Assembly (NCBI GenBank): GCA_014338405.1
Contig: JTDE01002484.1
Span: 1 to 64,000 of the forward strand
Source: Paragonimus skrjabini miyazakii
Lineage: Eukaryota > Platyhelminthes > Trematoda > Plagiorchiida > Troglotrematidae
DNA: 64,000 nt
Direction of reading: 5' to 3'
The notes below the pieces were generated by a model. It saw only the letters and a list, made by a program, of their open reading frames with translations. It had not been told where the DNA came from and searched no databases. A program made the position numbers and the translations under genes. This document shows positions 47,950 through 60,416 of the stretch, piece by piece. The first letter of the stretch is position 1. Every line of letters starts with the position of its first letter.

Positions 47950-49450
47950 GAAATAACAGAGTAATAGTTTCACCATGATTATGACCGGAGTTCTTGCCGA
48001 CTCACTGCAGCCCAGGAGATAGACTTTGGAGGTGAACATGCAAAGTGTCATCTTATACGAGGAAGTTCTCATCGATTTTTCATCCTTCTCCACTGTCATA
48101 TAAACCGCGGGTCAACAATTGCTGTATTTCTTGCCTGTGAAGGCGCGTTTGATTCACTGAATCGATCTGCACTTTTAGAGTGACTTTAATGCATGGATGT
48201 GTTAAGTAAGCATATGAATATCCCGCTGGCGCCTTGTTTTCGTACATTAGCTCGAGTTGGATTTAATGCTGAGCCGTCTGACAGCTTCAGCATCGAGAAC
48301 AACGTACGTCAACATTGTCCGTTTTCACCTTTTTGTCGCTTAATTTCATCATAGACAAAATGATGGGGGATCGTTTTCTGCATCCGGAAGGTACCGGCGT
48401 GGGCATCTTGCCTGTTGGAAGGTTGACTCATCTTGATTATGCTGACTACAAGATGTTGTTTGACGATTTCCAAACAGCAAATAACGGCAGACGCCATTTC
48501 GAGTTCTAGTAATTACTTCGGATTGCTCTCTGCAGCCCCAGAGTGTGAAGTGATTTTATAAGGCTGCTGTAGTTACGCAAAGTTAATGTTGGATAATGAA
48601 GCCATGGAGGTTTTTGACCGGTTTGACTACTTTAGGAAGTTGCATCAGCGGCGGCGAAAATGTAAGGACTGAAAAAGAAGTGCGTTTTTCTAATGCTTTG
48701 GTGGTATTTGCTAAACTGAAACACCTCTGGCGACAGAGAGATCTCCCTGAGGCTTAAGGGTCGTGTGTACTGGGAGACAGTGAAGGTTGGGCTACCTTAT
48801 TACAGCGAAACTTGACCACTCCGGGTAGAAAACGTGAACCGTTTCCAAGTATTACATCATCGGTCGGCTCTCGATCGCTTTCATCCGGTGACACCAACGG
48901 GTAAATAACGAAGAAGCTAAAATCGCGTATTTGGTAGTGTCTACCAGGCGAGCTTTTTGTTCAATCTTCACACTGGCACAGACTTAAATGGCCAGGGTAT
49001 GCACCAGCGATGTCAGCTAGTCATCTGCCATACCAAGCACTCTGTGCCGATGCTGCAGTTGACTGGCGTAAGGTGTGAGGTGGACAGTTGATGATCTGGC
49101 TTAGGAAAATGAAATGTGATAGTAGAGGATTTTGGTTTTCATATGAATTGATCACAACCCAAAAGTGTTCGCAGCTGTCTCATTCCCATAGACATTCTTG
49201 TCGGCCGCTTCCAAATAGAAGCACTAGACTCGAGTTTCCCTCTTGTTGGAGCTCGTTATTAGTGCATATCCTTGCCTCATGAGAACGTGGCCGGAGTTCC
49301 AGTCCCGACCCTGGCAAGGAAATGTAGTCGTTCATCAAAAGGTTTTTTCGTTATAGGTCGGGTCCGCCTCTGAGGCTGAGAACCCCACATCTCACAGATT
49401 TGGTGGTTGGAGAAAGGATTGAGATGGCAAGTAATGGGACTCAGTGGCGT
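47950..49450 (+). mobile_element. RTE-like LINE copy interrupted by a SINE
   Basis: In plus-strand frames, separated by frameshifts and stops: VFLACEGAFDSLNRSALLE (48127, RT box 2-3), VRQHCPFSPF (about 48306), FIIDKMMGDRFL then GVGILPVGRLTHLDYADYKM (48345-48450), LKHLWRQRDLP (48716) and a C-terminal region split by a SINE at 49118-49318. The catalytic YADD is YADY here. Inactive. Confidence 0.75.
49118..49318 (-). mobile_element. SINE nested in the RTE copy
   Basis: Minus-oriented SINE from the 3' end (GTGATAGTAGAGGATTTTGG) through GACATTCTTGTCGGCCGCTT to the B-box region (GGAGTTCCAGTCCCG). It is flanked by the direct repeat GAAATGT (49111-49117, 49319-49325). Removing it and one repeat restores the RTE reading frame across the site, which supports a simple insertion. 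The tRNA head is truncated. Confidence 0.78.
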
Positions 49451-49589
49451 GAATGTTGTTGGTTAACTCGGTTTTCCCTGAAGCAAGTGCAATTATTGAC
49501 GCTAGGCTGCGAAATCCGCAAGGAAATTGTCTTGTTACAAATTTCGCACCTCGTTAAAACACCTGAGTGTGTGGGTTCAGATGAAAAAT

Positions 49590-49690
49590 GTCTGGATTTC
49601 TAAAAGACCTCCCGCCTTTTGTGGAGTCCATGGCCGCTGGTTTGAATCCAGCCCGTTCCACTTGGATTTCATTTAAATAGGTGACATTGT
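49590..49690 (+). repeat. tRNA-like SINE head fragment
   Basis: A B-box-like GGTTTGAATCC at 49639-49649 is followed by AGCCCGTTCCACTTGGATTT. The same arrangement (GGTTCGAATCC, AGCCGAAGTCCAGATTT) is seen at 51817, suggesting a second tRNA-headed SINE family. No A box remains. Confidence 0.35.
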
Positions 49691-51151
49691 TTAGTATCTC
49701 CAGGCTTATTGTCTTGCTCCACTTTTGAGGTTCAGTCGCTTTCTTACTGGGAACCAAATGCAAAACTGAATCTTTTGACATATAAAGTTGTCATAATGGC
49801 GAGCCCATTGATGCAGACAACAGAGCCAAGCTCACAGTTAACTGATGCCAGAAGAGCTGAGTGCGAAAAATGTTGTTTGTTGGTCAATCTGTTTGAAGTC
49901 ACCAGGGAATATTTGCTGGCTAGTTTTACGACGTGCAGCTGGAGACAGTGCAAAATAGAATCTTGGAAATCGGATTTTCAAAGACCAGCAGTAGAGATAT
50001 ACTTCAAGCTTTATCATTCATAAAATAAGGGATTATTGGCTGGGACTTTCAAACGAAGTGTTCAAAACTTTTTAGGTTATTCTCGGATGACTTTTGTACC
50101 AGGTGAATCAGTTCGTGGGCGTTTAAATGCGTTAAATTCTACAGCTTTGAAATCTGTCTATAAGAAGAAATGTATATCAACGGTAGATGGGTCCCTAATA
50201 TCTGAATTTTCATAAGGATTGAGAGATTACTAAACATTCCTGAAATAACGCTTGTCTAGTAGGCGTTTATAACGATGTATTGGTAATTGTACAAATAATG
50301 GCATTATTGTATAGAAATGACATTTATATGTAGAACGTTATGCGTAAATACGGCAGACAAAAGTATGTCCAGTCTCAAGGAAGATTCGTATGAAGTGCTA
50401 AATAAAAAACTATTTCGTCCTACTGTACGAGTTCTTCACAGTCGGTCTGATAATCGAAGACAACGATACTAGAATGATAAACTAGCTCAGTGGACTAGGA
50501 AAGGGGATGAAGCGAGATGGGTTGATCACTAAATGTACAATAGCAGGTGTCGGCCACATTTCGACATAACAATTAGTATCATGTAATATGCTTTGAGCAT
50601 TAAAACCAATATATGCAAGTCAGCTGGAAAACTGGTGATATGAAATTATGTAACAATAAAACACAATTGTAACTACTGATGTCATTACTACAAAGAATGG
50701 ACGAATGTGTCCGCTCGGAGTTTCGCAGCTACCTATGATTTACTGTCCATTTTTGAGGTTGATGTCATTCAGTTCACGGATTGCATAATCACCATCCCTA
50801 ATGAGTTTCTTTTCAAGTTACCTGATTCATCTATTGTCATGTTTTGTATTCAACTTTCGGCCACGAGTCAGGTCCTGCAAATTTGGCTGTTTGGCGACAT
50901 CGTTCCTCACGGACTGCCAGTTAGTGAGATTCTGATTGCCATAAATGTTTGAAGTAAACCGGAATCACAGCAATTAGTTTACATTGATGTAACCACTCCG
51001 GTAGAGACAGAGTGAGTCGGAGAAATTGCCGTGCTTCTAAAAGGTATAAATACCAAATCATCCGATAAGCTTCATTATTGAGATTATCACATTTCGTCAG
51101 CCGTCGTCAACGTTTTCCTGAAGCTGAGTAACAGTCCAGATTCTCACTTGG

Positions 51152-51316
51152 CTCAACCACTTTTGCTTGTGAGTAATGATCAGGTTGCCGGAGATCTCGA
51201 CCTGTCTAGGAAGTCCTAATCGCGGGGTTATCGATTGGAGTTAACAGACAGTAACTGTGTCTCCATTTCGAGACGATCGGACAACCTGATCATTACTCAC
51301 AAGCGAAAGTGGTTGA
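51152..51316. repeat. Inverted arms at the 5' end of a SINE copy
   Basis: 51152-51189 (CTCAACCACTTTTGCTTGTG...) is the reverse complement of 51279-51316 with very few mismatches. The SINE 5' region is thus present twice, facing outward, around an 89-bp centre. Confidence 0.8.
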
Positions 51317-51587
51317 GCGTTCACATATGATAATTCGGTCGTGCCTAACCTGAGGTCAATGGCGCAGTAGTAAACACGGTTGCCTCATGAACTGAACGTC
51401 CGTGGTTCAAGTCCCGGCAGTGGCGATGATATGCACTACTGACGAGCTCTAATGGGAGCGAAACTCGAGTCCAGTGTTTCTGCTTTCCGAAAGGGGCCGA
51501 CTGGAAAGTCTATGGGAATGCGACAGCTGCGATCAATTGTGGGTGATGTTCAACTTGAAATTAACCAAATCCCCGACTACTCATCAG
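51234..51587 (+). mobile_element. tRNA-derived SINE, reference copy
   Basis: The most complete copy. Order: 5' region TATCGATTGGAGTTAACAG; ATTACTCACAAGCGAAAGTG; RNA polymerase III A box TGGCGCAGTAG (51360-51370) and B box GTTCAAGTC (51405-51413), both fitting the consensus, 34 nt apart; body ACTACTGACGAGCTC; GAAAGGGGCCGACTGGAAAG; 3' end CCCCGACTACTCATCAG. No poly(A) tail; the 3' end carries a family-specific sequence, as expected for a SINE moved by a partner LINE. All other copies in the window align with parts of this one. Confidence 0.8.
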
Positions 51588-51758
51588 TAAATCTAGGTTT
51601 GTGTTTGAGCTGTGATATGATAAGCGAGTTTGAACAGAAACTCTCGCACAAATGAGCTGCAACATAAGTAGTTTCGATTGGCTTTTGAGTTTTATATGAT
51701 AACTTTAACCATGTAGTCTTCCTGGAAAGGGAAACTGATAAATGCTCATTTAATTACT

Positions 51759-51870
51759 GATAAGTAGCTCAGCTGGTAGAGCCCCTGCCGCGTTTGGGCA
51801 TGGTGTTTCTGTCACTGGTTCGAATCCAGCCGAAGTCCAGATTTTTCGCAAATGGATCTCTTCTAAATGC
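51759..51870 (+). repeat. tRNA-headed SINE or tRNA pseudogene inside the Penelope-like element
   Basis: A perfect A box TAGCTCAGCTG (51765-51775) and B box GTTCGAATC (51818-51826) are present, with a 4-bp T stem. The bases that should form the acceptor stem do not pair, so this is not a working tRNA gene. The downstream body AGTCCAGATTTTTCGC has a relative at 49650. Confidence 0.6.
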
Positions 51871-52800
51871 TAATTTCTTATTTACAGAGAGTGAAGTAGA
51901 TTTCATGTCAGTGACCTGTATCACTTTCTGAATAAAACGCACTGAGTAGCCATTCTGCATAAACACTTTATGTGGGAAACCTAATTTAACTTACAGTGTC
52001 ATTATTGTAAATTTATAAGATTTTATCCGTCAGACATTGTATAGGGCTTTGCTTTCAAGTGAACGAAACTAAACTATTAAAGTGAATGTATTGTCTCCTA
52101 TTCGCTTTTCGTTGAAATGAACTATCTTTTCCTCTTACGATGCCAAAATCTGAAAAAGTTATTGGTCCGTTTCTGTTTGACCTTTGGTGAGTTTAGTAGT
52201 GTGATGGGTCGAGTTAAAAGCCAATGTAATAGTGTTCATGTTGGCACCCGAACTAACAATGAAAAAATATCATCTGCGTAGAGTTTATTAAATGCTAAAT
52301 CTTAAATGAGTACACTTAATTGATTAACTTGAAGTTCTGTCACGAAAACGTTAACAATGAGGGGACCTAGAGACGCGTACATTGCAAGTGTGTCTCTGTT
52401 CGCGGATCGCATTATTAAACAAAACGGGGTATTACCAGTGCAGAGCAGCAGCAGTTCTATCAGCACATTCCTTGAGATGCCCACAAGTTTATCGTTACGT
52501 TCGACGGAATCGCACAGACGGTCAATTGTTATTTGTAGAGGTACGTTTGTAAAAAGCAAAGCAACGTCAAATAAGAACATTCTTCGATTATTTGAGTTTA
52601 GGGCCTGATTTACGTCAATGAACTGAAGCATGCTCCGGAGATTGTACTTTACTGTTTCCAGCGCGATAAGCTCGAACAGAGCTACGAGTCATTTAGGCAG
52701 AATATCTAAAACTGGTCCTAAAAACAGACTCTCTCTGCACTTTCGGCAGACCGTATAATCTATGGGTTATGGTTACAGTGAGATAGGTACGCTCGAATGT
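51871..52800 (-). mobile_element. Penelope-like element, decayed reverse transcriptase
   Basis: Minus-strand order of motifs: HRLYGLPKVQRES (about 52772), LFDVALLFTNVPLQITIDRL (52570), LIELLLLCTGN (about 52450), LAMYASLGPLIVNVFVTELQ (52390), KLYADDIFSLLV (52290), MQNGYSVRFIQKVIQ (51960). These are the YGLPK(I/V)HK, SFDV.SLFTNVP, LL..C, SPLGP..AN.FM, Y(V/A)DD and NGYP..FI boxes of Penelope-like elements. The catalytic YADD is intact but a stop and frameshift precede it. No GIY-YIG endonuclease was found below 51760. Confidence 0.85.
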
Positions 52801-53278
52801 GACCTTGTTAGTAATCACTTTCTCTTCTATTCACCGCAAGATTTTAACTGTCGTCTTGTCTATTATTGTCAGTCACACACAATTTGGAACAGTGGTTGCT
52901 TAACTGCTAGCAAAGACGTACTTCATACTCTCTGTCGACCAATTTTTAATTTATCTTGGTTACCATTTTCATATTGATTGTACTGCAGTTAGGTTGATGT
53001 TCAAACACAGGGGACAGGTCTTGTTTGCACAGTGTTGTTACGGTTTTTCAGTGGTAGCCTTTGTCGTTGGATTTTGTTGCAATCAGCGAGGTCATTTGTC
53101 TACTGTTCACTTTCTGTTCTGACTGGTATTTCGTTGGCTGACTGTCCGACCACGTCTGTTATTGATTTCCTCACATGTGATGGATTGTTTTATGATAATT
53201 GTCCTACCTTGTTCGAAGGACTTTAATTCATTCGTTGACTTGGCTACCCAAGGAACGCTCATTTCGCGGCTGTGCAGA

Positions 53279-53458
53279 TTTACCCACCAGTTTCCCATGA
53301 GTACTTGCTTCAGTGCACTACGGAAATCGAATTACTGGCACAATTTGCGTACAGTGTCGGTAACTACCTGTGGTTATGGATTGGCAGATTTACGGAGACC
53401 TTTAAATTAGCTCTGTCGAGTGGTCCAGGCAATCAGGATCTTACATTGTGCCAATCGG
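53279..53458 (+). other. Open segment with splice-like borders, unassigned
   Basis: A stretch of 60 codons (YPPVSHEYLLQCTTEIELLA...) lies between CGGCTGTGCAG and GGTAAATG. No homology recognised, so it is noted as a possible exon only. Confidence 0.2.
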
Positions 53459-53499
53459 GTAAATGACCTCCTAATGACAACAACGCAAGCCCATTTACA

Positions 53500-56400
53500 C
53501 GTTTTTATGTCTGCAATTCACAGTCAAACTTGAGCGAAAATGAACGAACAACTTCAAAAGTGTCACTTGTTGGCCTTTAATTCAGCAAGTTGGAAGCAAT
53601 TAACCTCGGTTTAATAACTTGCACCGGTGATTCCCGAAAGTTTTCAACTCGTTACACCCTTGATTTTACATGGACCACTCGGGGTGCCCTGAAGTTACAC
53701 AAAAATGAGAATAACGCAAATCTAACGTGTTTCACTGTAATGTTACAACAGGACAAGTAAATTTACATACCATTAAGATGGATGGCCTTGATGTAATGGT
53801 GTTTGCTAACGTCAGGCTGAAAGTCACTTCACGGTAGCTGCAGATCCATATATTTGACAGGTTGAGATTTATTTCACTGTTTGCGAGAATAGGAGCTATT
53901 GTATAGTGTGCTGCGTCATCAGTAAGTGGTATGGTACGAGTCGAACGCGCGGAAATCAAATAGCAATTCTCAACATCAGGAGACAGGGGCTGAAAGTGTC
54001 GTCTAAAAACATGTGATTTCATTGTACCGGACATGTGAAGAAAAAAATTGGCGATATGCTATTGCTAACGGAAAAAGGACACTTGTCGATGGTGCATAAT
54101 AACACTTACTTATACAATTCCGTTTTTTCACATACCCTGTAGGCGCTTTCGCCTGTCACTACGGGGTGAAACAACTGAAACCTCGTTTCGTTTAGTAATA
54201 TACTGGAAAAGCAACGAGGCTATTTCCCACTAGTTAGAATAACACCCAGTTTTCAGGACTACATCTATCACCCAGTCCAGAAGGTGGATCATGAGGAGTT
54301 TTCCAGATTTCACTACATGTCTTTGCACAACTTATCTAAGTGTGCGCAGTATTTTTGAAACTCATCCACTGATAGCCGTTTTGTCTGATCTAACCTAGCA
54401 ATTAATAGAAACCTGATCTCATAAAATTTTCACGACAACTGATTTCCCATTAATGAGAACTGAGCCGGTTCTTTGCATTTGGAAACTAAGTTCCATAAAC
54501 GTTGACAATAAATCTGGAAAATAAAACGTATTGTACTTGATAGGCTTAGTAAATCTATTACTAAGACATTCGATTCTTGGAGTAATTCTGTCGTAATAGT
54601 AGAGTGTATACAAATTTGAACATAGTTATCGCAGTAATGACAGCATTCAACCAGGGGTAAAGTCGAACAACTAGATGTTCAGCAAGTTGACCGTAAATTA
54701 CATGCTGCATTCTATTTACTTAGGATGAAATCCCTTTTTAGATAGCGACAAACTCACATCATAGAACTGTTGTTGAAGGTGCCCAATCTGGTGCACAAGA
54801 AAACATATTTGTAAGTGGGATGCACTTTCCCTCGAAAACTTGTTTTAAAGGACGAACTAATGACACCCTAATTGTCCGCTGCTCATTGAACTTCATTGAA
54901 ATGAACGTTTTTAGTTGTGAATCTGACTAATTAAAGCAACATCTGGCCGCTTTCTGGTCAAGGTGATTTATTCAGCTTCAACGCTAATTTGATTGTCATC
55001 AGTTTTCCAGATATGCCTTCCTAAATGACGAATATGTTTCTCAGTGAAGTTCGCCTCAGAAAGTTACTACCAAAGGAAGGAAAATAGAACTGAAGTCCGT
55101 TCGTTTTATTTTTGAAAACGTTGGAGGACTCATTTACCTTGTCTATAATGGTCTTCTTACGTATCACAATCGAAAGCTGCTGCTGATTGTATGATGCATG
55201 TTTAAATATACAACTAAGATGTTGCACAGAGCGCTGTCGAAATTTCCTTTTGTCCTGAGGCGAAACGACCAAAAATTAAAGGTTTTACGAGTTATGAGAT
55301 TATAAGCTTATGCAACGTTTATGTCCGAAAGTGTGCGACTAGACAGCGGTGCGTTTGGGAGCGCTGTTAGAGAGAAACTACAATTGGGAATTCAAACTTC
55401 AACCGTTAAGTTTCTGCACACTTACTTGACAAATTTAAGCCGATTGAATCTTTTAGACGGTCAGATTACATCAGCACTCAACAGTGGTTCTGCTGCTTTA
55501 CAGAGTACAATCTGTTTTCCTTTACGCCGCGTCCATACCAGTCAAAATCCACACATCTGCAATTACGTGTGCAAATGATGTGGAATTGGGAACTAAACAC
55601 AAAACTAGATTTTCTTATCGCGTCTTGTTGAAAAATTTATTCGAGCTAGCAAGTTACTCAGAGTCCGGAAGTTTATCTTTTGACCTAGCCAGGTGTGATG
55701 ACATTCTGCTCTCGTTCAAAAAGGGAATAAACACAAGAAACTTTCTAATGCACACTCCTCCCCTCATGTAAACGATAAATTCTTACCTCCAGCGCTTTCT
55801 GTTAAATAAATGGGGATTTGTTTGGGTAACAGACTGACATATTTACTTCATGTTCTTCAAGTTTCCACCAAAGTTCGAAGGTCTTCGTTTTATGTCCGGT
55901 ACTCAGATTCTCTTTCCATGTGGTCAGTAGATTTATCAAGGTTGGTTTACTTCCCCAGCAGATGTGTTACAAATTATATATTACGTAGTAGTCGCATTCT
56001 TCTAGACATTTGGTTAATATCATTTTTCCTCATCTTTTCACAATGCCACAATCCGCCACCTGTAGCTGGATATGTCTAATTGTATTTCTACGCCTTCCAC
56101 CAGTTCTCGGTGCTGACGCCTTACTATTTTTTTGCGTTACTGTTTATCTAGCTCAACGTTTACACAGAACCAGTCTTTTTAACTTTGAGTTAATCACAAA
56201 GTGCAATTAATAACTCATTTTCAAAATTCATGAGTGTTGTGATTTTAATTATTATTATTTTACTCGGATACCCTAAATCACTTGTTCCGTCGGAGTGCGT
56301 AAAGCTAGTTATCGACTTGACTTGGCTTGACTCTATTAAGATCAAATTGAATGGATATTTTGTTTACAAAGCTTGCATGATTTCTAAAGGTTAACTGGAA

Positions 56401-59400
56401 AATTGTTCACGGAATCGGCATAGTGAGCAACCTGTAATCTAAGAAATTGACCACTGATCAACAGAAACAATACCATCGGTTAGTAGAATGACGAAGGTCA
56501 ACATTTTTGACTACACCAGGCTTAACACGGTTTCTTATATAAAGTTAGACTCCACTCTTTAAGCTGTCTTTCCATTTGTCGTAGTTACTATACTCTAATC
56601 CTGTGCCCAGGTCGACGCTATCCGCTAAACTAAAGTTGTACTGATGCCACTACAACTACTTTCACCATTGGAGGGCTGAACATTGTACAGCAGATGAAGC
56701 TGTTATCCTTAGATAACGCTATGGGATAAATATTATTTTCATGCAATGAAATATGAACTATCAGGATGTATGGGCGGCGTGCACGTACTAGGCTTGACCA
56801 GTAGTTTATTGGGCGAAATTACCAAGGATGTTATGGTGCACTGAATTAGATAGACTAAGCAAACAACTAGGTTATCAGTAATCCAATAGCATACATGTTC
56901 TGCTCTCGCCTACTAACTCATCTCATTTCGTTCAATGTTAGATTACCCTGCTATCGTTTTGAAGAGTGGTATTAGTGCCAAATTTAGCGAGTACTGTTTT
57001 AGACCGTCACTGTTACAAGTTCTAGAAATTGTGCGGTGATACTGGCAGTCATACAAGATAGATACGGTTTGTGGGTTGTGAATATGAAAATGAAACTAAC
57101 ATCGAATATTCACGTGGACTATTCCCATAATACTCCTCAACTAATCACAAGAATATCCCGTTAACAATTTATGTTCATTTAATTCTGATTTGACTGAAGT
57201 GACTCACCTAGACTAACACGCTGCCGTCGGTATTTCTGGACACGCAATGGCGAGTGAAATACCGTGTCGCTGTTTTTGAGCTACGTATAACGTTCAGCGA
57301 TCTAATTCATGATTCAGATTTTTCATTTCTAAGCATATGAATATGTAAACTGTTGTTTGAACCTGAAAACACACACGACTGACTCATACCTACTTTTAGA
57401 GCAGTTTGTTAGTGATCGATAAATTTGTTCATCAGCAGCGCTTTACTCCAAACACAGAAGCTTCACCAGTCCAGGTGAGCTAGTTACAAGTTTCAGGACG
57501 CTTTAGGTAAACTAGGCGGGCACAGATGAATGCACCTGGCTGCAAAGAGGTCATTGGCGAGTGTATGAAGAAAGAGGTCAGTAATACACTGGAGTTATTG
57601 AAAATAGCAGATTACGGGCATGCGAAGAGCAAGGCAGAGATGAAATCTATACAAGCAGTCGGAGAGTTTATCGAAGGATCGATTAGTTCTGATCAAGACG
57701 GAGGAAAATATTGAAGATTTTAATCCATTTGGTCAGTACTGTATGTCAGAATGATCGATCCAATCCTGGCCATTATATGTTGAAGATCAGTCATCAATTA
57801 TTTTAAAAGAGAATTTGGTGTAATTTTAATCCTCCATCTTATTACCTTGACATTGTTGAGGCCTGTTTCAAACAAGTGACCGAAAATTGCGTAATCCTCA
57901 GTTGTCACTTGATGTTCTGGTTTAATTCGAGAGTAGTTTCATTATGTTACGAAGTTACTCACTTAATCCGGTTATGAGTTCTCGTGCGGATTCTGCAGTA
58001 TTAACCCGTGAACAGAATCTATCTTTTATTTCTCACCCCTGATTACTGGATTTTTCAAGAGTTGAGAAATCCTCATAGTGCAGTAAAATACTACGAATCA
58101 CCACGCCTTTTCAGACTATGGCCCTGATGTCACTTCCGTTGGAGAACCTACTAATGGCCTCGGACGTTGACCTCTTGAATAAATTAGCACCGAGACATTT
58201 TCACTCCTATAGTATCTCTTATATTGGGCAGGCTACTCTAATTAAATGTGGTTTGAGAAGTATTTTTGAATAACCTCCACTTACTAACGTAGCCATTTAT
58301 CCTTTATTGCTCCCTGGTCCTCTGTGTGTCCACTTAAATACAGGACTCTACTAGGCACTGTACTTGGCTGCATCGATGAGGGTTTTTGATTGACAATTGC
58401 TAGTTCCAAATGGTTATCGTCCAAAATTTTGCGCTCATTCTAATTGGCCGTTCATGTAGCCAGTGTTAATTTGTTTGTACTATTTTACCCAGGTGATGTT
58501 TTGAAGTTTTGCTTTCATTATAATCTTCTTTTGTTCTGTTTGGTTTCGCCCTGAACTAAATATCAGAACTTACCGCTCATCTCTCTTAAATGAGGTCGTT
58601 GATGCTGCCAAATTGCAACGAACAGCCACAAGGCGAAGTACGGCGCTGCCTTTACTGAACTTTTCAAATAAGTAGCGCACTATTGCTGCTCAGGTGTGAC
58701 TTAGTCTTAGCATCCAGGTTCCTCCATTACTTCTATCACTTATAACGTGCGGTCGAAACCAGTAAGCGCGCACGGGTTGCGTTAGAATCGCGTAACAGAG
58801 CAGGCTGCTTTGTTGTTGACGCCGTTTTAGTTTTCGTGTACGTAACTAGAGTGCATGGCTTACTGAGCCTTTGGCTCATGCCTTTCCGTGTTGCTTCATT
58901 TTACAAGATTGTTGCTGGAACCCTTACTTCGAAAGAACGCTATCTCCTGATGTCTCCACGTTGCCCGAAAGTTGGTCTGCTGGTTTAAGGGGCGATCAGG
59001 GTAAAAACTGCCGTCTAGTATGTTACATACTCACCAGGAAACATACTTTTGCTTCGTCAATATAATTACACAACGGATAACTGAATGAAGCTTCAACATA
59101 AGTTGAGCTGTTTATCATACAGCAGCGAAGTACGTCTAACTTGGATCAACCTATCAATATCCGTCTTAACAGCTTTGAGGTGCAGACTCCATGCACACAA
59201 TAAAGATACCAAGACGAGTTTTCACACAATTTCGTTATTAGAATCAGTGTCATAAGTTGGTAATATCCTTGACCTTATTTGTTTGCTGAGAGTCGGTTGT
59301 TGTCTGCTACATGCTGAAGCACGCTTGCAGTAAACTTCGAGAGTTTGCGGTTGGGCTTCTTTTCTGCTCATTACTCCCCAAGTCTTTATGGTTCACCACT

Positions 59401-60160
59401 GCTGATCTTCTCAAGCAGTTTTTTGAAACTATCCACTGGGATTGTCCAAACTGCCCAACGCATATTCACATGTGTGTAAACATTCCCAGATGATTTCAGT
59501 TTGAAAGTTTTCTATGGATCCTGTGAATGGACACAAATGAAGCTACTTGTGATTAGTCAGGGTACATTTGTGCATTTTACAGATTTACCTAGAACCGAAC
59601 GTGCTTTCTATGGCTTCCTTTTTGAAAAAGAACTGGTGGTTTATTAGTGCGGTGATCGAGCGCACAGCTATACTCCTCAGGGTACACCCTTAGTTCCATG
59701 CACACTGACAATTGTTCCATTTCTAAATGCCACTTCAACAAACACAGTGGTACTGTCACTAGTTAAGTGGCTTCAATGACACAGCGAAGTATCATTGTTG
59801 AATGTTATGAATACGAGAAACAAAGTAAAAAACAAGAAAACAGATCATTGACTTGGTTATGTGTACGTTTTTTAATTATTTATCGTACAACCGACATTAC
59901 AACATTCTGTTCTTACCTGCTTGTCTCAGAACATTTTGTTTTACCGAAAAATTATATTTTATTCATTTAAATACGATTACCTCTATGGCTGCCGCTGATA
60001 TAATAGTAGCCTAGGTTTCCACAACCTAAAGTAAAACTGAAAGTACGTCTGATATTGTTTGTTTTGGGTTGTAATAGTTAAGGTTACCTTAACTACTTCA
60101 TCCTCTTCTACCATGTGCTCCACGACTATGTGTAGGAGGCAGTCGACCATATCAATACAG
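53500..60160. other. Region without recognised genes
   Basis: Scattered ORFs of 60-100 codons (for example minus 53732-54034, plus 55321-55578 and 55484-55771) with no family match or consistent splice context. No repeat family from the rest of the window was recognised. Confidence 0.35.
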
Positions 60161-60169
60161 TTTTAGTTG

Positions 60170-60402
60170 AACAGAATCCATAATTGATTGCAGCTATCGC
60201 ATTCCCATAGACTTTCCAGTCGACCTCTTTCGAAAAGAAGCACTAGACTCGAGTGTCGCTCTCATTAGAGTTCGTCAGTAGTGCCAGGACTAGAACTCTG
60301 GCCACGCTGTTCATGAGGCAACCGTGTTTACCACTGCGCCATCGACCTCACGTTAGGCACGACCGAATTATCATATGTGAACGCTCAACCACTTTCGCTT
60401 GT
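60170..60402 (-). mobile_element. tRNA-derived SINE, minus orientation
   Basis: In minus orientation it carries the outer region, the A-box area (GATGGCGCAGTGG on the minus strand), the body with CGAAAGAGGTCGACTGGAAA, and TGCGATAGCTGCAATCAATT. About 20 bp around the start of the body (CACT.GCGAGGATATGCA) are missing. Confidence 0.75.
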
Positions 60403-60416
60403 GTGTATGAAAAGAT

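Noticed and set aside
51759..51835. A functional tRNA gene
   Set aside because: A and B boxes are perfect, but the acceptor stem does not pair and the T stem has only four pairs. It lies inside a decayed element.
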